A DNA stretch of 33,453 nt. Source: Pelobacter sp. UBA6093. GTDB taxonomy: Bacteria; Desulfobacterota; Desulfuromonadia; Desulfuromonadales; Syntrophotaleaceae. Positions 22,912 to 30,039 of the stretch are shown one piece after another; the first letter of the stretch is position 1, and each line of letters starts with the position of its first letter. Below the pieces are notes generated by a model. It saw nothing but the letters and a program-made list of their open reading frames with translations. It did not search any database and was not told the DNA's origin. The DNA lies in NCBI GenBank assembly GCA_002435955.1, contig DIWZ01000043.1, positions 20,794-54,246 on the forward strand, given 5' to 3'. Made by a program: the position numbers and the translations under genes.

Positions 22912-24330
22912 TCATTCCCCGGAATGAATGTTTTTCCGTTTCAACTTTTCGATCAAGGTGGTTCGTTTAAGGTTCAGCAGTTTCGCGGCTTCCCGCTTGT
23001 TTCCACCTGTAAGGTTAAGGGCTTGTAAAATAAGCTGATTTTCGAAACGATTAACGAGCATATTGAAATCGACACCTCCCTCGTCCAGGTTCAGGGCTGC
23101 TTCCTGGTCCGGGGCCATTTCCTGAGTCTGAAGAGCTTCGTCGCGGGACTGGTATTTTTCCGGCAGGTCATCGCGGCTCGCCGTCTGTCCGGCAAAAAAG
23201 ATGGACATGCGCTGCACCAGGTTTTCCAGTTCACGTACGTTGCCTGGCCAGGCATACTGTTTCAGGGCTTGCAGGGCATCGCTGTCAAAGCCCTTGAAAG
23301 GGTTTTTTTTCTGCCGATTGTAGATCCCGACAAACCGGTCGATGAGCAGCGGGATGTCATCCTTGCGTTTGCGCAGCGGTGGTATCTGCAGGGGGATAAC
23401 ATTTAATCGGTAATAGAGGTCTTCACGAAAACGTCCCTCAGCCACAGCCTTGTCCAGATCCCGGTGGGTCGCGGCAACCACGCGCACATCCACGGATATC
23501 GGCTTAACGCCGCCGACCGGTTCAAATTCCTTCTCCTGCAACACCCGCAGCAATTTTGCCTGCAGACTTGCTTTCATGTCGCCGATTTCATCCAGAAACA
23601 AAGTGCCGCCATCGGCGTATTGAAGGCGCCCCATCTTGGCTTGATTGGCTCCGGTAAAAGCTCCCTTGACGTAGCCGAACAATTCGCTTTCGAGTAGATC
23701 TTCAGGGATGGCGGCGCAGTTGACAGGCACGAAATTTTTACGGCTGCGCGGGCCATGGGCATGAATAGCACGCGCCACCAGTTCCTTCCCGGTACCGCTG
23801 TCCCCGAGCACCAGCACCGAAGAGTTGCCTTCGGAGGCCAGTTTTTCAATGAAACTGAAGAGCTGCCGCATGCTTGAAGATTGGCCGATAATACCGTGAA
23901 AGCCATCGGACTTGCGGAACTTGCGTCCGCGTATTTCCCCTTTGGTGAGCAGATCATGGTGCTGCAGCGCGCGCGAGGTGGCAATGATGGTTTCTTCGTG
24001 ATTGTAGGGAGTGTTCAGGCAGAAAAATGCGCCGAGTTTCAGCGCTTCGAGTGCCAGATCGCGCTGCTCGACAGGTACCCCGACGATGGTAACGATCTGC
24101 GCGTTGAGTTGCGACGCTTTTTTCAGTAACTCCAGCCCACCGTTGTCGGGGGGGAACAGATCCGTGAGGATAACGGAAATTTCGTCTTCTTGTATTAATT
24201 CCAGGGCAGCCTGGGGTGTGTCAGCCTCAATCACAGTGCAATCGACGGTTTTACGGATGGCGACGGCAAGCTCGCTTCTTTCCTTGAGATTTTTGTTTAC
24301 GATAAGAACGCTACGCAAAGAATAGAACAT
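22912..24330 (-). CDS. Sigma-54-dependent transcriptional activator with degenerate receiver (flagellar regulator candidate)
   Basis: A 472-residue NtrC-family protein. It has a receiver-like domain (about 5-125) and an AAA+ domain (about 145-380). Walker A is GDSGTGKE (176-183), the sigma-54 contact loop GAFTGA (223-228) and Walker B GGTLFLDEIG. A C-terminal Fis-type helix-turn-helix covers about 430-468 (LILQALNLTGGNKREAAKLLNLKRTTLIEKLKRK). In the receiver D57 is kept, but the acidic pair is N12/K13 and the lysine is T107, so phosphorylation control is doubtful, as in FleQ/FlrA-type regulators. Its location between chemotaxis and flagellar genes suggests control of the sigma-54 flagellar promoter at 12914-12929. 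The start could also be a GTG at 24336. Confidence 0.9.
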   Translation of the reverse strand: MFYSLRSVLIVNKNLKERSELAVAIRKTVDCTVIEADTPQAALELIQEDEISVILTDLFPPDNGGLELLKKASQLNAQIVTIVGVPVEQRDLALEALKLGAFFCLNTPYNHEETIIATSRALQHHDLLTKGEIRGRKFRKSDGFHGIIGQSSSMRQLFSFIEKLASEGNSSVLVLGDSGTGKELVARAIHAHGPRSRKNFVPVNCAAIPEDLLESELFGYVKGAFTGANQAKMGRLQYADGGTLFLDEIGDMKASLQAKLLRVLQEKEFEPVGGVKPISVDVRVVAATHRDLDKAVAEGRFREDLYYRLNVIPLQIPPLRKRKDDIPLLIDRFVGIYNRQKKNPFKGFDSDALQALKQYAWPGNVRELENLVQRMSIFFAGQTASRDDLPEKYQSRDEALQTQEMAPDQEAALNLDEGGVDFNMLVNRFENQLILQALNLTGGNKREAAKLLNLKRTTLIEKLKRKNIHSGE

Positions 24331-24424
24331 GAGCACCCAGTTGAGTTGGAAATGGTCATTGAAAGTCGCGATCTCGGCCGAATCTGCACGGGGCTCGGAA
24401 CCCTACGAAATTGCCTTGGTATAC

Positions 24425-24482
24425 TAGCAAAAAAACCACCAGAGTAAAAACGCTTTTTATTTTTTTCAGAATCAAAGGATAG
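24425..24482 (-). promoter_or_regulatory. Candidate promoter and IHF-like site for the sigma-54 activator
   Basis: On the minus strand CTGGTGG-TTTTT-TTGCTA (24425-24442) has GG and GC separated by exactly 10 bases and a perfect TTGC, but a poor -24 (TGGTGG for TGGCAC). An IHF-like site, AATCAA-N4-TAG at 24470-24482, lies about 30 bases upstream with one mismatch. A competing sigma-70 reading is TTTACT (24443-24448), a 16-base spacer and TAGTAT (24421-24426). The leader to the ATG at 24330 would be about 90 bases. Confidence 0.35.
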
Positions 24483-24571
24483 TTGCTGACTTTTCGTGCT
24501 GGTTTCAGGTCAATGGCATGACGTGTACGGCGCGTTTCCAGAGCGTGACCACAGTAGCAGATGTGGGTCGA

Positions 24572-24949
24572 TCAGACCAGAATATCTATCCGGGACTCGG
24601 GGTAGGCTTGCCGGGCAGTGCTGAGTTCACGCTGCTGTGCGTAGGTGGTGCGCACCAGGTTGCGTGAAGCAGGGGTCTCTTGCGCTGCTTCAGGTTCGGA
24701 AAGATCACCCGCTGGTGACATGTTCAAAGGAACGGGCAGGGCCAGGGTGTAGGTGTTCGCGGTTCGTTGTATTAAATTGCTGAATCGGGCAGCGGCCGCC
24801 AGTCCTGCATCCGACAAGGTTATCCGGTCGCCGCCAGACGATGGGGGTGGTCGCCGCACCGCGCCGTCGGTGGACCGGTCCACGGTAACGGGCCTGGTGG
24901 CAATGGCGGTGTGCCGCGAATAGTCAAGTGTCGGGTTGATCTTCGTCAT
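24572..24949 (-). CDS. Small unrecognised protein, possibly flagellum-related
   Basis: A 125-residue soluble, Pro/Ala/Arg-rich protein. It starts MTKINPTLDYSRH and contains GGDRITLSDAGLAAAARF near residues 37-54. That pattern, a short charged lead, a disordered stretch and an [IV]-x-LS-[DE]-A-x-x-x-A segment, recalls the N-terminal part of FlgM anti-sigma factors, but the FlgM sigma-binding helices are not clearly present. The C-terminus is AYPESRIDILV. There is no signal peptide or membrane segment. It lies 241 bases ahead of the sigma-54 activator on the same strand. The start ATG at 24949 has no good ribosome site; an upstream reading to 25084 lacks protein character. Confidence 0.5.
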   Translation of the reverse strand: MTKINPTLDYSRHTAIATRPVTVDRSTDGAVRRPPPSSGGDRITLSDAGLAAAARFSNLIQRTANTYTLALPVPLNMSPAGDLSEPEAAQETPASRNLVRTTYAQQRELSTARQAYPESRIDILV

Positions 24950-25194
24950 GGCCGCGTGTCGGTTGCTGGTGCATGGATTTGGCGAGCTTGCTGGTAAAAA
25001 GTCTATCCTGTTTAGCCCCACCGGGCAAGAGCGAAAACCTTTCCGCCAGACTCCTGGGTGTCTGCAGAAAGTCAAGTTGTCCACAGGTGTTGTGGAGAAC
25101 CATTGGCACGACGGGGAGGAACCTCACGTAACTAGTCAAAACATCGATTAAGTTAGCGTATTGCTCGTATTCTGTGCAGGTGATGTCAGGCCGC

Positions 25195-25782
25195 TCAGGT
25201 GGATGTGGAAGATAGGGGAATGGTGCACAAATCCGCTTCGGCGAACACTTGGGCGCTGAATATAAAGATGTCGGTGTCTTCGGATTTCCAGGCCTCGGTC
25301 GGCAATCCCGCCTTGGCGCAGGTCTGTCTGAGAAACATCGTACGATCCCATTGGTGTTCAACGGCCACCTGCGGAAGGAGTACGCCGCGATACGAACCTT
25401 TTTCGAGGTAAATACCGTGCACGCCGACCTGGATAGTGTTCGGATCGGTTATTTTCTCCAACGGGGAAAGCACGGATATTTCGATCAGGAAGTTGTCCAG
25501 GTCTTCTTTACCCATGGGGTAGAAGCGCGGATCCTTGGTCGCTGCGGCGCAGGCCATTTCGGCCACCTCGCGATAAAGCGGCCACTGGGGCTGGAAATTG
25601 CCGATACAGCCGCGTAATTGTCCGTTCTGCTTGATGGAGACAAAACATCCGAGCTGAGCGTTAAGGGCGGAATCCTCCATCGATTCGATGGCGGGTTCCC
25701 CGGTCAGCACGCATGATTCTATGGCTTTGCGAGCGGTGGCAAGGAGGATATCTTGATGCCGGGCGGTCAGCGTCTTGTCCAT
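25195..25782 (-). CDS. AMMECR1-domain protein (AmmeMemoRadiSam system protein A type)
   Basis: A 195-residue single AMMECR1 domain. The hallmark LRGCIG is at residues 56-61, preceded by LGCFVSIKQNGQ. Further signatures are AEMACAAATKDPRFYPMGKEDLDNFLIEISVLSP and IYLEKGSYRGVLLPQVAVEHQWDRTMFLRQTCAKAGL. The conserved cysteine in LRGCIG suggests a modification or redox role, but the biochemical function of the family is not established. The usual AmmeMemoRadiSam partners (a Memo-like protein and a radical SAM protein) are not in this window. The start is the ATG at 25782 with a strong GGAGG ribosome site. Confidence 0.92.
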   Translation of the reverse strand: MDKTLTARHQDILLATARKAIESCVLTGEPAIESMEDSALNAQLGCFVSIKQNGQLRGCIGNFQPQWPLYREVAEMACAAATKDPRFYPMGKEDLDNFLIEISVLSPLEKITDPNTIQVGVHGIYLEKGSYRGVLLPQVAVEHQWDRTMFLRQTCAKAGLPTEAWKSEDTDIFIFSAQVFAEADLCTIPLSSTST

Positions 25783-25826
25783 GGAACCTCCAGGTAGGGC
25801 TGTTAAATAGTGCCAATCAAATCCAG

Positions 25827-25855
25827 ATAGTAATCGGATTATCGGGAAATGACAA
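25827..25855 (-). promoter_or_regulatory. Sigma-70 promoter for the AMMECR1 gene
   Basis: On the minus strand TTGTCA (25850-25855), a 17-base spacer and TACTAT (25827-25832) match the -35/-10 pattern well. Transcription would start near 25820, about 38 bases before the ATG at 25782. The site lies just after the bipA terminator, so the AMMECR1 gene is probably transcribed independently of bipA. Confidence 0.5.
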
Positions 25856-25875
25856 GTTGAACAACCCTTTGCCAT

Positions 25876-25904
25876 AAAAAAAGCGGCCCGGAAATCCGGG
25901 CCGC
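25876..25904 (-). terminator. Rho-independent terminator of bipA
   Basis: On the minus strand GCGGCCCGGA/TCCGGGCCGC forms a stem of 9-10 pairs with a very short loop (25883-25904), followed directly by seven T bases (25876-25882). It begins 7 bases after the bipA stop codon. Confidence 0.92.
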
Positions 25905-25911
25905 CATGGCT

Positions 25912-27720
25912 TTATTTCTGTTTGTCGTATTTCTTGCGGGCGTTGGCATCAAGGAACTTTTTACGAAGTCGAATTGAATTTGGCGTGACCTCGACCAGTT
26001 CGTCGTCGTTGATGTATTCCAGCGCCTGCTCCAGACTGAGGTTGCGCGGCGGTACCAAGCGAATGGCCTCGTCACTGCCGGAAGCGCGCACGTTGGAGAG
26101 CTTCTTGCCTTTGCAGGGGTTGACGACCATATCGCTTTGCTTGGCATTCTCGCCGATGATCATCCCCTCGTAAACCTTCACGGCAGGATCGATAAACAAG
26201 ATGCCGCGATCCTGGAGGGTGAACAGGGCATAGGCAGCCGTTTCGCCATCCTCCATGGCGATCAGCACGCCATTGCTGCGGCCTGAGATGGGCCCTTTGT
26301 AGGGAGCATATTCGTTAAAGGTATGGTTCAAGACCCCGGTGCCACGGGTGTCGGTCAAAAACTCGGTGCGAAAACCGATCAGACCGCGAGCCGGGATGGA
26401 AAACTCCAGCCGGTTGGTGCCATCCATGGGGAGCATGGAGATCATTTCCGCTTTACGTTTGCCCAGTTTTTCGATCACCGTGCCCTGGTGTTCCTCGGGG
26501 ACGTCGATGACGAGATGTTCCATCGGTTCGCAGCGTATACCGTCGATGTCCTTGAAGATAACCTCGGGCTTGGAAACAGACAGCTCAAAACCTTCGCGCC
26601 GCATGTTTTCAATAAGGATAGACAGGTGCAGTTCGCCACGGCCTGATACCCGGAATGTATCGGTATTATCAGTTTCTTCCACCCGCAGGGACACGTTGGT
26701 ACGCAATTCGCGCATCAAACGGTCGCGAAGGTTGCGTGAGGTAACGAATTTGCCTTCCCGGCCGGCGAACGGCGAGGTGTTGATGGAGAAATTCATGGAC
26801 AGGGTCGGCTCGTCGATGGCGATGGCGGGCAGCGCTTCCGGACTGCTTTCATCGGCAAAAGTTTCACCGATGCCGACTTCGTCAAATCCGGCGATGCTGA
26901 TGATGTCGCCGGCCGTAGCTATGTCCAGTTCGACTTGCGCAACACCCCGATAGCCGATGAGCTTGCTGATGCGCCCTTTTTCCACTTTGCCGTCACGTTT
27001 GACCAGGGCAATGGTTTGTCCGGTACGCACTTCGCCGTTGGCAATCTTGCCGGTGGCAATGCGGCCCAGATAGTCATTGTAACTTATGCTGGTAACCAGC
27101 ATCTGAAAAGGGGCCTCCTGATTGCCTTTGGGGGGGGCAACCTTGTCGCGGATAAGGTTAAACAGAGGTTCGAGATTCTGCGATTCTTCATCCAGATTGT
27201 GTTTTGCAATGCCGGCCTTGGCATTGGTGTAGATGATGGGGAAGTCGAGCTGATCCTCGTTGGCGTTGAGTTCGCAGAACAGGTCGAAGACCATGTCCAC
27301 AACCTGGGTCGGCCGTGAGCCCGGTCGGTCGATTTTGTTGATGACGACAAGCGGCATAAGGCCAAGATCGAGCGATTTTTTCAGAACAAAGCGCGTTTGG
27401 GGCATGGGGCCGTCGAAAGCATCCACAAGCAGGAGAACGGAATCGACCATTTTCAGGACGCGCTCTACCTCCCCACCGAAATCGGCATGGCCGGGAGTAT
27501 CAACCACATTGATTTTCAATCCGTTGTGATGGATGGAAAGGTTTTTCGAGAGGATTGTGATGCCCCGTTCTTTTTCCAGGTCATTGCTGTCCATGACCCT
27601 TTCGGTAATAACCTGGTTATCTCGAAAAACGCCGGACTGTTTCAGCATGGCGTCTACCAGGGTCGTTTTGCCGTGGTCAACGTGTGCGATAATTGCGATG
27701 TTACGAATGTTTTGCAGCAT
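25912..27720 (-). CDS. typA: Ribosome-associated GTPase BipA/TypA
   Basis: A 602-residue translational GTPase of exact family length. The G motifs are AHVDHGKT (12-19), RGITILSKN, DTPGHADFGGEVERVL and NKIDRPGSRP. Elongation-factor domains II, III and V follow, then the BipA-specific C-terminal domain with GLIGFRTEFLTDTRGTGVLNH, EDGETAAYALFTLQDRG and KKLSNVRASGSDEAIRLVPPRNLSLEQALEYINDDELVEVTP. It binds the ribosome and supports 50S assembly and stress or cold growth. The start is the ATG at 27720 (MLQNIRNIAIIAHVDHGKTT); the frame is open to 27771, but that part is not family-like. AAGGAG lies 14 bases upstream, a long spacing. Confidence 0.97.
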   Translation of the reverse strand: MLQNIRNIAIIAHVDHGKTTLVDAMLKQSGVFRDNQVITERVMDSNDLEKERGITILSKNLSIHHNGLKINVVDTPGHADFGGEVERVLKMVDSVLLLVDAFDGPMPQTRFVLKKSLDLGLMPLVVINKIDRPGSRPTQVVDMVFDLFCELNANEDQLDFPIIYTNAKAGIAKHNLDEESQNLEPLFNLIRDKVAPPKGNQEAPFQMLVTSISYNDYLGRIATGKIANGEVRTGQTIALVKRDGKVEKGRISKLIGYRGVAQVELDIATAGDIISIAGFDEVGIGETFADESSPEALPAIAIDEPTLSMNFSINTSPFAGREGKFVTSRNLRDRLMRELRTNVSLRVEETDNTDTFRVSGRGELHLSILIENMRREGFELSVSKPEVIFKDIDGIRCEPMEHLVIDVPEEHQGTVIEKLGKRKAEMISMLPMDGTNRLEFSIPARGLIGFRTEFLTDTRGTGVLNHTFNEYAPYKGPISGRSNGVLIAMEDGETAAYALFTLQDRGILFIDPAVKVYEGMIIGENAKQSDMVVNPCKGKKLSNVRASGSDEAIRLVPPRNLSLEQALEYINDDELVEVTPNSIRLRKKFLDANARKKYDKQK

Positions 27721-27805
27721 AAAACTTATGTGATCTCCTTGTGGGGTTGGTATTGTCCAAAATTTTCCCATCTTATATTATCTGGGGATTTTGCGCTAGC
27801 CTAAA

Positions 27806-27834
27806 ATTATACAGGAAATACCTCTGTATCGGAA
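27806..27834 (-). promoter_or_regulatory. Candidate sigma-70 promoter for bipA/typA
   Basis: On the minus strand a perfect -10 TATAAT (27806-27811) is preceded by a 17-base spacer and a weak -35 TTCCGA (27829-27834). The leader to the ATG at 27720 would be about 80 bases. A second AT-rich -10-like block lies nearer the gene, at about 27771-27780. Confidence 0.45.
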
Positions 27835-27936
27835 TACTCTCAGCATGGTGGCAGGTTTCAGGTTTACAGTCGTTGAGGATCGGGTTAAATTTTCATTAAG
27901 GCTCGAAGCCGCGATGGCTCCTGGCCAGAGAGCGGC

Positions 27937-27966
27937 TTGCTCCTGTGGTTCGGTGCGTTATATGAT
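27937..27966 (+). promoter_or_regulatory. Candidate sigma-70 promoter for the M48 lipoprotein gene
   Basis: TTGCTC (27937-27942), an 18-base spacer and TATGAT (27961-27966). The -10 is good and the -35 fair. The leader to the ATG at 28052 would be about 80 bases. The -35 overlaps the right arm of the hairpin at 27906-27938. Confidence 0.35.
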
Positions 27967-28051
27967 GTGCACGCAGGGAGATTGTTAATGGAATACCTGG
28001 CCCATGGACTTATTTCAGGCCGTGGACGGCCCGGCGAAGGGAATCGTATTT

Positions 28052-29362
28052 ATGCGTATCGCGAATAGTCTGGCGGCAATTATTGCTGCTTCGGTAATGT
28101 TGGTGCTTGGTGGCTGTGCGGTTAATCCGGTTACGGGGCGGCAGGAACTGGCCCTGTTCTCCGTGTCGCCATCCCAGGAGATTCAACTTGGGAAGGAATC
28201 CTTCCCCAAAGCGGTGCAGCAGATGAACGGAGAATATGGTGATCCGACATTGGCTGCCTATGTCAATGGTGTTGGCAAGCGCCTGGCCCAGGTGGCCGAG
28301 CGGCCCGAATTGCCCTATGAATTCCGAGTTCTCAACGATTCGACCCCCAATGCCTTTGCGCTCCCGGGTGGTTTTATCGCCATAACGCGAGGATTGCTGG
28401 TCAATCTGGAAAACGAGGCGCAACTGGCGGCGGTTCTGGGCCATGAAATCGGCCACGTAACCGCCCGGGATTCGGTCCAGGGCATGCAGCGTGGCACCTT
28501 GCTGGGTGCCGGGCTGGCTGTTTTGTCGGTAGCGACCGGGTCCAGCGGTTACGGTGACGCTGCCCGGCAGGCCGGCCAGCTTGCAGCGGGATTGTTGGAT
28601 AACAGCTTCAGTCGCGAACAGGAACGGCAAGCCGATCGGCTCGGGGTTGATTACATGGCGCGTGCCGGTTACAACCCTCTTGGCGGCGTACAATTGCAGG
28701 AGTTCTTTTATCGTACCGTTGAGTCTGGCGCCGAACCGGTGTGGCTGACAGGCCTGTTCCGCACACACCCCTTTTCCAAGGAGCGTCTGCAGGATTTGCA
28801 GATCTATATCGCCGACCGTTATGCGCCCCAGCAGCGTGATCCACGGTTCGTGTTCAACGAGCAGCCCTTTCAGCGGGCCGTGGCCGGCCTGAAAAGGACA
28901 AGTAAGGGTTACGCGCTGTACGATAAGGCGCGGCAGCAGGAAGCGCAGGGCAATGTACCCCAGGCAATTGCCACTTACCTGGAAGCCGCCACTGCGGCAC
29001 CTGATCAGCCCTTGATCCTTACGGGGCTTGGTCTGGCTTATTTGCGGGCCAAAGACGTAAGTGGTGCCCGGCCGCACCTGGTCAGGGCCGTGCAACTTGA
29101 CGACAATTACTATATGTCCCGTCTCGGCCTGGGTGTGGTGTTGCTGGAGCTTGACGATGTGCCGGCTGCGGTCGGTCATCTTGAAAAAAGCATGGCCTTG
29201 TTGCCGACCGGTCGGGGTGGTTATATGTTGGCCATGGGGTATGAAAAACAGGGCCAGCGTGCCAAGGCTCTCGATCTGTATCGACAGGTTGCCAAGGCGC
29301 AACCGCAAAGCAACCTCGGGCAGGCTGCGGCCAAGAAGGTTGCCGAGCTGGAAAGCAGGTGA
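28052..29362 (+). CDS. M48 metallopeptidase-TPR lipoprotein (BepA-like)
   Basis: A 436-residue protein with a lipoprotein signal peptide and lipobox LGGC (lipidated C22). The M48 catalytic domain (about 45-250) has zinc motif HEIGH at 131-135 and a third ligand, probably E191, in SREQERQADRLGVDYM. A C-terminal TPR region (about 285-430) includes YALYDKARQQEAQGNVPQAIATYLEAA. This is the layout of BepA-type periplasmic proteases that act in outer-membrane protein and LPS-transport quality control; the role here is by analogy. The start is the ATG at 28052 with AAGGGAA upstream; a longer reading to 28004 would put the hydrophobic signal out of place. Its stop overlaps the next start. Confidence 0.93.
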   Translation: MRIANSLAAIIAASVMLVLGGCAVNPVTGRQELALFSVSPSQEIQLGKESFPKAVQQMNGEYGDPTLAAYVNGVGKRLAQVAERPELPYEFRVLNDSTPNAFALPGGFIAITRGLLVNLENEAQLAAVLGHEIGHVTARDSVQGMQRGTLLGAGLAVLSVATGSSGYGDAARQAGQLAAGLLDNSFSREQERQADRLGVDYMARAGYNPLGGVQLQEFFYRTVESGAEPVWLTGLFRTHPFSKERLQDLQIYIADRYAPQQRDPRFVFNEQPFQRAVAGLKRTSKGYALYDKARQQEAQGNVPQAIATYLEAATAAPDQPLILTGLGLAYLRAKDVSGARPHLVRAVQLDDNYYMSRLGLGVVLLELDDVPAAVGHLEKSMALLPTGRGGYMLAMGYEKQGQRAKALDLYRQVAKAQPQSNLGQAAAKKVAELESR

Positions 29363-29883
29363 TGGGCGCGTTTTTCCCTTTGGACGCTGCAGAGCGGATT
29401 TGTTGGCAGTCCTGCCCGGCGCCGCGTGCGTATGTTTTTCGCCGCTGGCGACTGTCGCTGGCGTGTCTGCCGGTATGGCTGGGGCTGGGATTCTGGCTTG
29501 GTTGCACTTTATATTCCGGGAGGTTTTCCTCTTTGGGCTGGTTTGTCTGGTACGCGGCTATTTGGCTGCTGGTCGGTTACGGGGCGGTCGGTCAGCTTTT
29601 TGCGGCCCGATTGTTGTGGCGATGGGAATTTTATCTGTTGACCGACAGGCGTATTTGGGTCCGGCGCGGCTTGCTCGGACGCCATGTGGAATGGCTGGCG
29701 TTGGTCGATGTGGAAATTCATCGGGTTACGCCCCTGTCCGGCAGTCTGGCCACGGTACAACTGCGTTCGCGCCATACGGGGACTGTTCTGACGCTGTATT
29801 GCCTTGAGGGGGCGGCGGCCCTTATCGGGTTTTTACTGCCGGCGGCAGGGGGGAAACCCGTTGACAGTCCGGCTTGCTCTTGA
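29362..29883 (+). CDS. Small PH-domain-like membrane protein
   Basis: A 173-residue protein. Two membrane segments (about 33-50 and 62-82, a Trp- and Leu-rich pair) are followed by a beta-rich C-terminal part, EFYLLTDRRIWVRRGLLGRHVEWLALVDVEIHRVTPLSGSLATVQLRSRHTG. That part closely resembles the bacterial PH-like domain of YdbS/YdbT-type proteins. Function is unknown. The ATG at 29362 overlaps the stop of the M48 gene (TGATG), which implies translational coupling and perhaps a shared envelope role. A GTG three bases earlier is an alternative start. Confidence 0.75.
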   Translation: MGAFFPLDAAERICWQSCPAPRAYVFRRWRLSLACLPVWLGLGFWLGCTLYSGRFSSLGWFVWYAAIWLLVGYGAVGQLFAARLLWRWEFYLLTDRRIWVRRGLLGRHVEWLALVDVEIHRVTPLSGSLATVQLRSRHTGTVLTLYCLEGAAALIGFLLPAAGGKPVDSPACS

Positions 29884-29890
29884 TTAATAT
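29861..29890 (+). promoter_or_regulatory. Sigma-70 promoter for miaB
   Basis: A perfect -35 TTGACA (29861-29866), an 18-base spacer and TAATAT (29885-29890). The -35 lies within the last codons of the PH-like gene. The leader to the miaB ATG at 30040 would be about 145 bases, long enough for regulation, but no riboswitch was recognised in it. Confidence 0.55.
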
Positions 29891-30039
29891 ACTCAACTAA
29901 CTCTTGGGCTAATACAGCTTGTCAGGCGTGGGAATGGAGCTTGTTAAAGGGTAGGGGGCAGTCGGTGTTTCCCGGATCCTTGCAGGGTTGTTCCCAACAT
30001 AATGACGACAGGCTCGTTTTATGATTGGTTATCTTCGCT

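Larger units (their letters stand above)
27721..28051. other. Divergent intergenic region between bipA and the M48 lipoprotein gene
   Basis: These 331 bases hold the bipA promoter candidate and a plus-strand promoter candidate at 27937-27966. They also hold a hairpin at 27906-27938, where AAGCCGC pairs with GCGGCTT and TGGC pairs with GCCA inside. No T-run follows the hairpin. No gene or RNA family was recognised; the open frame reaching back to 28004 is an upstream extension of the lipoprotein gene. Confidence 0.5.

Noticed and set aside
25801..25818. TTGGCAC on the minus strand ahead of the AMMECR1 gene
   Set aside because: The -24 block is perfect, but there is no GC at the correct -12 distance; a good sigma-70 promoter overlaps the region.
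28010..29308. Minus-strand open frame (432 residues) opposite the M48 lipoprotein gene
   Set aside because: It is antisense to a well-supported gene, with Arg/Gln/His-rich composition and no recognisable domain.
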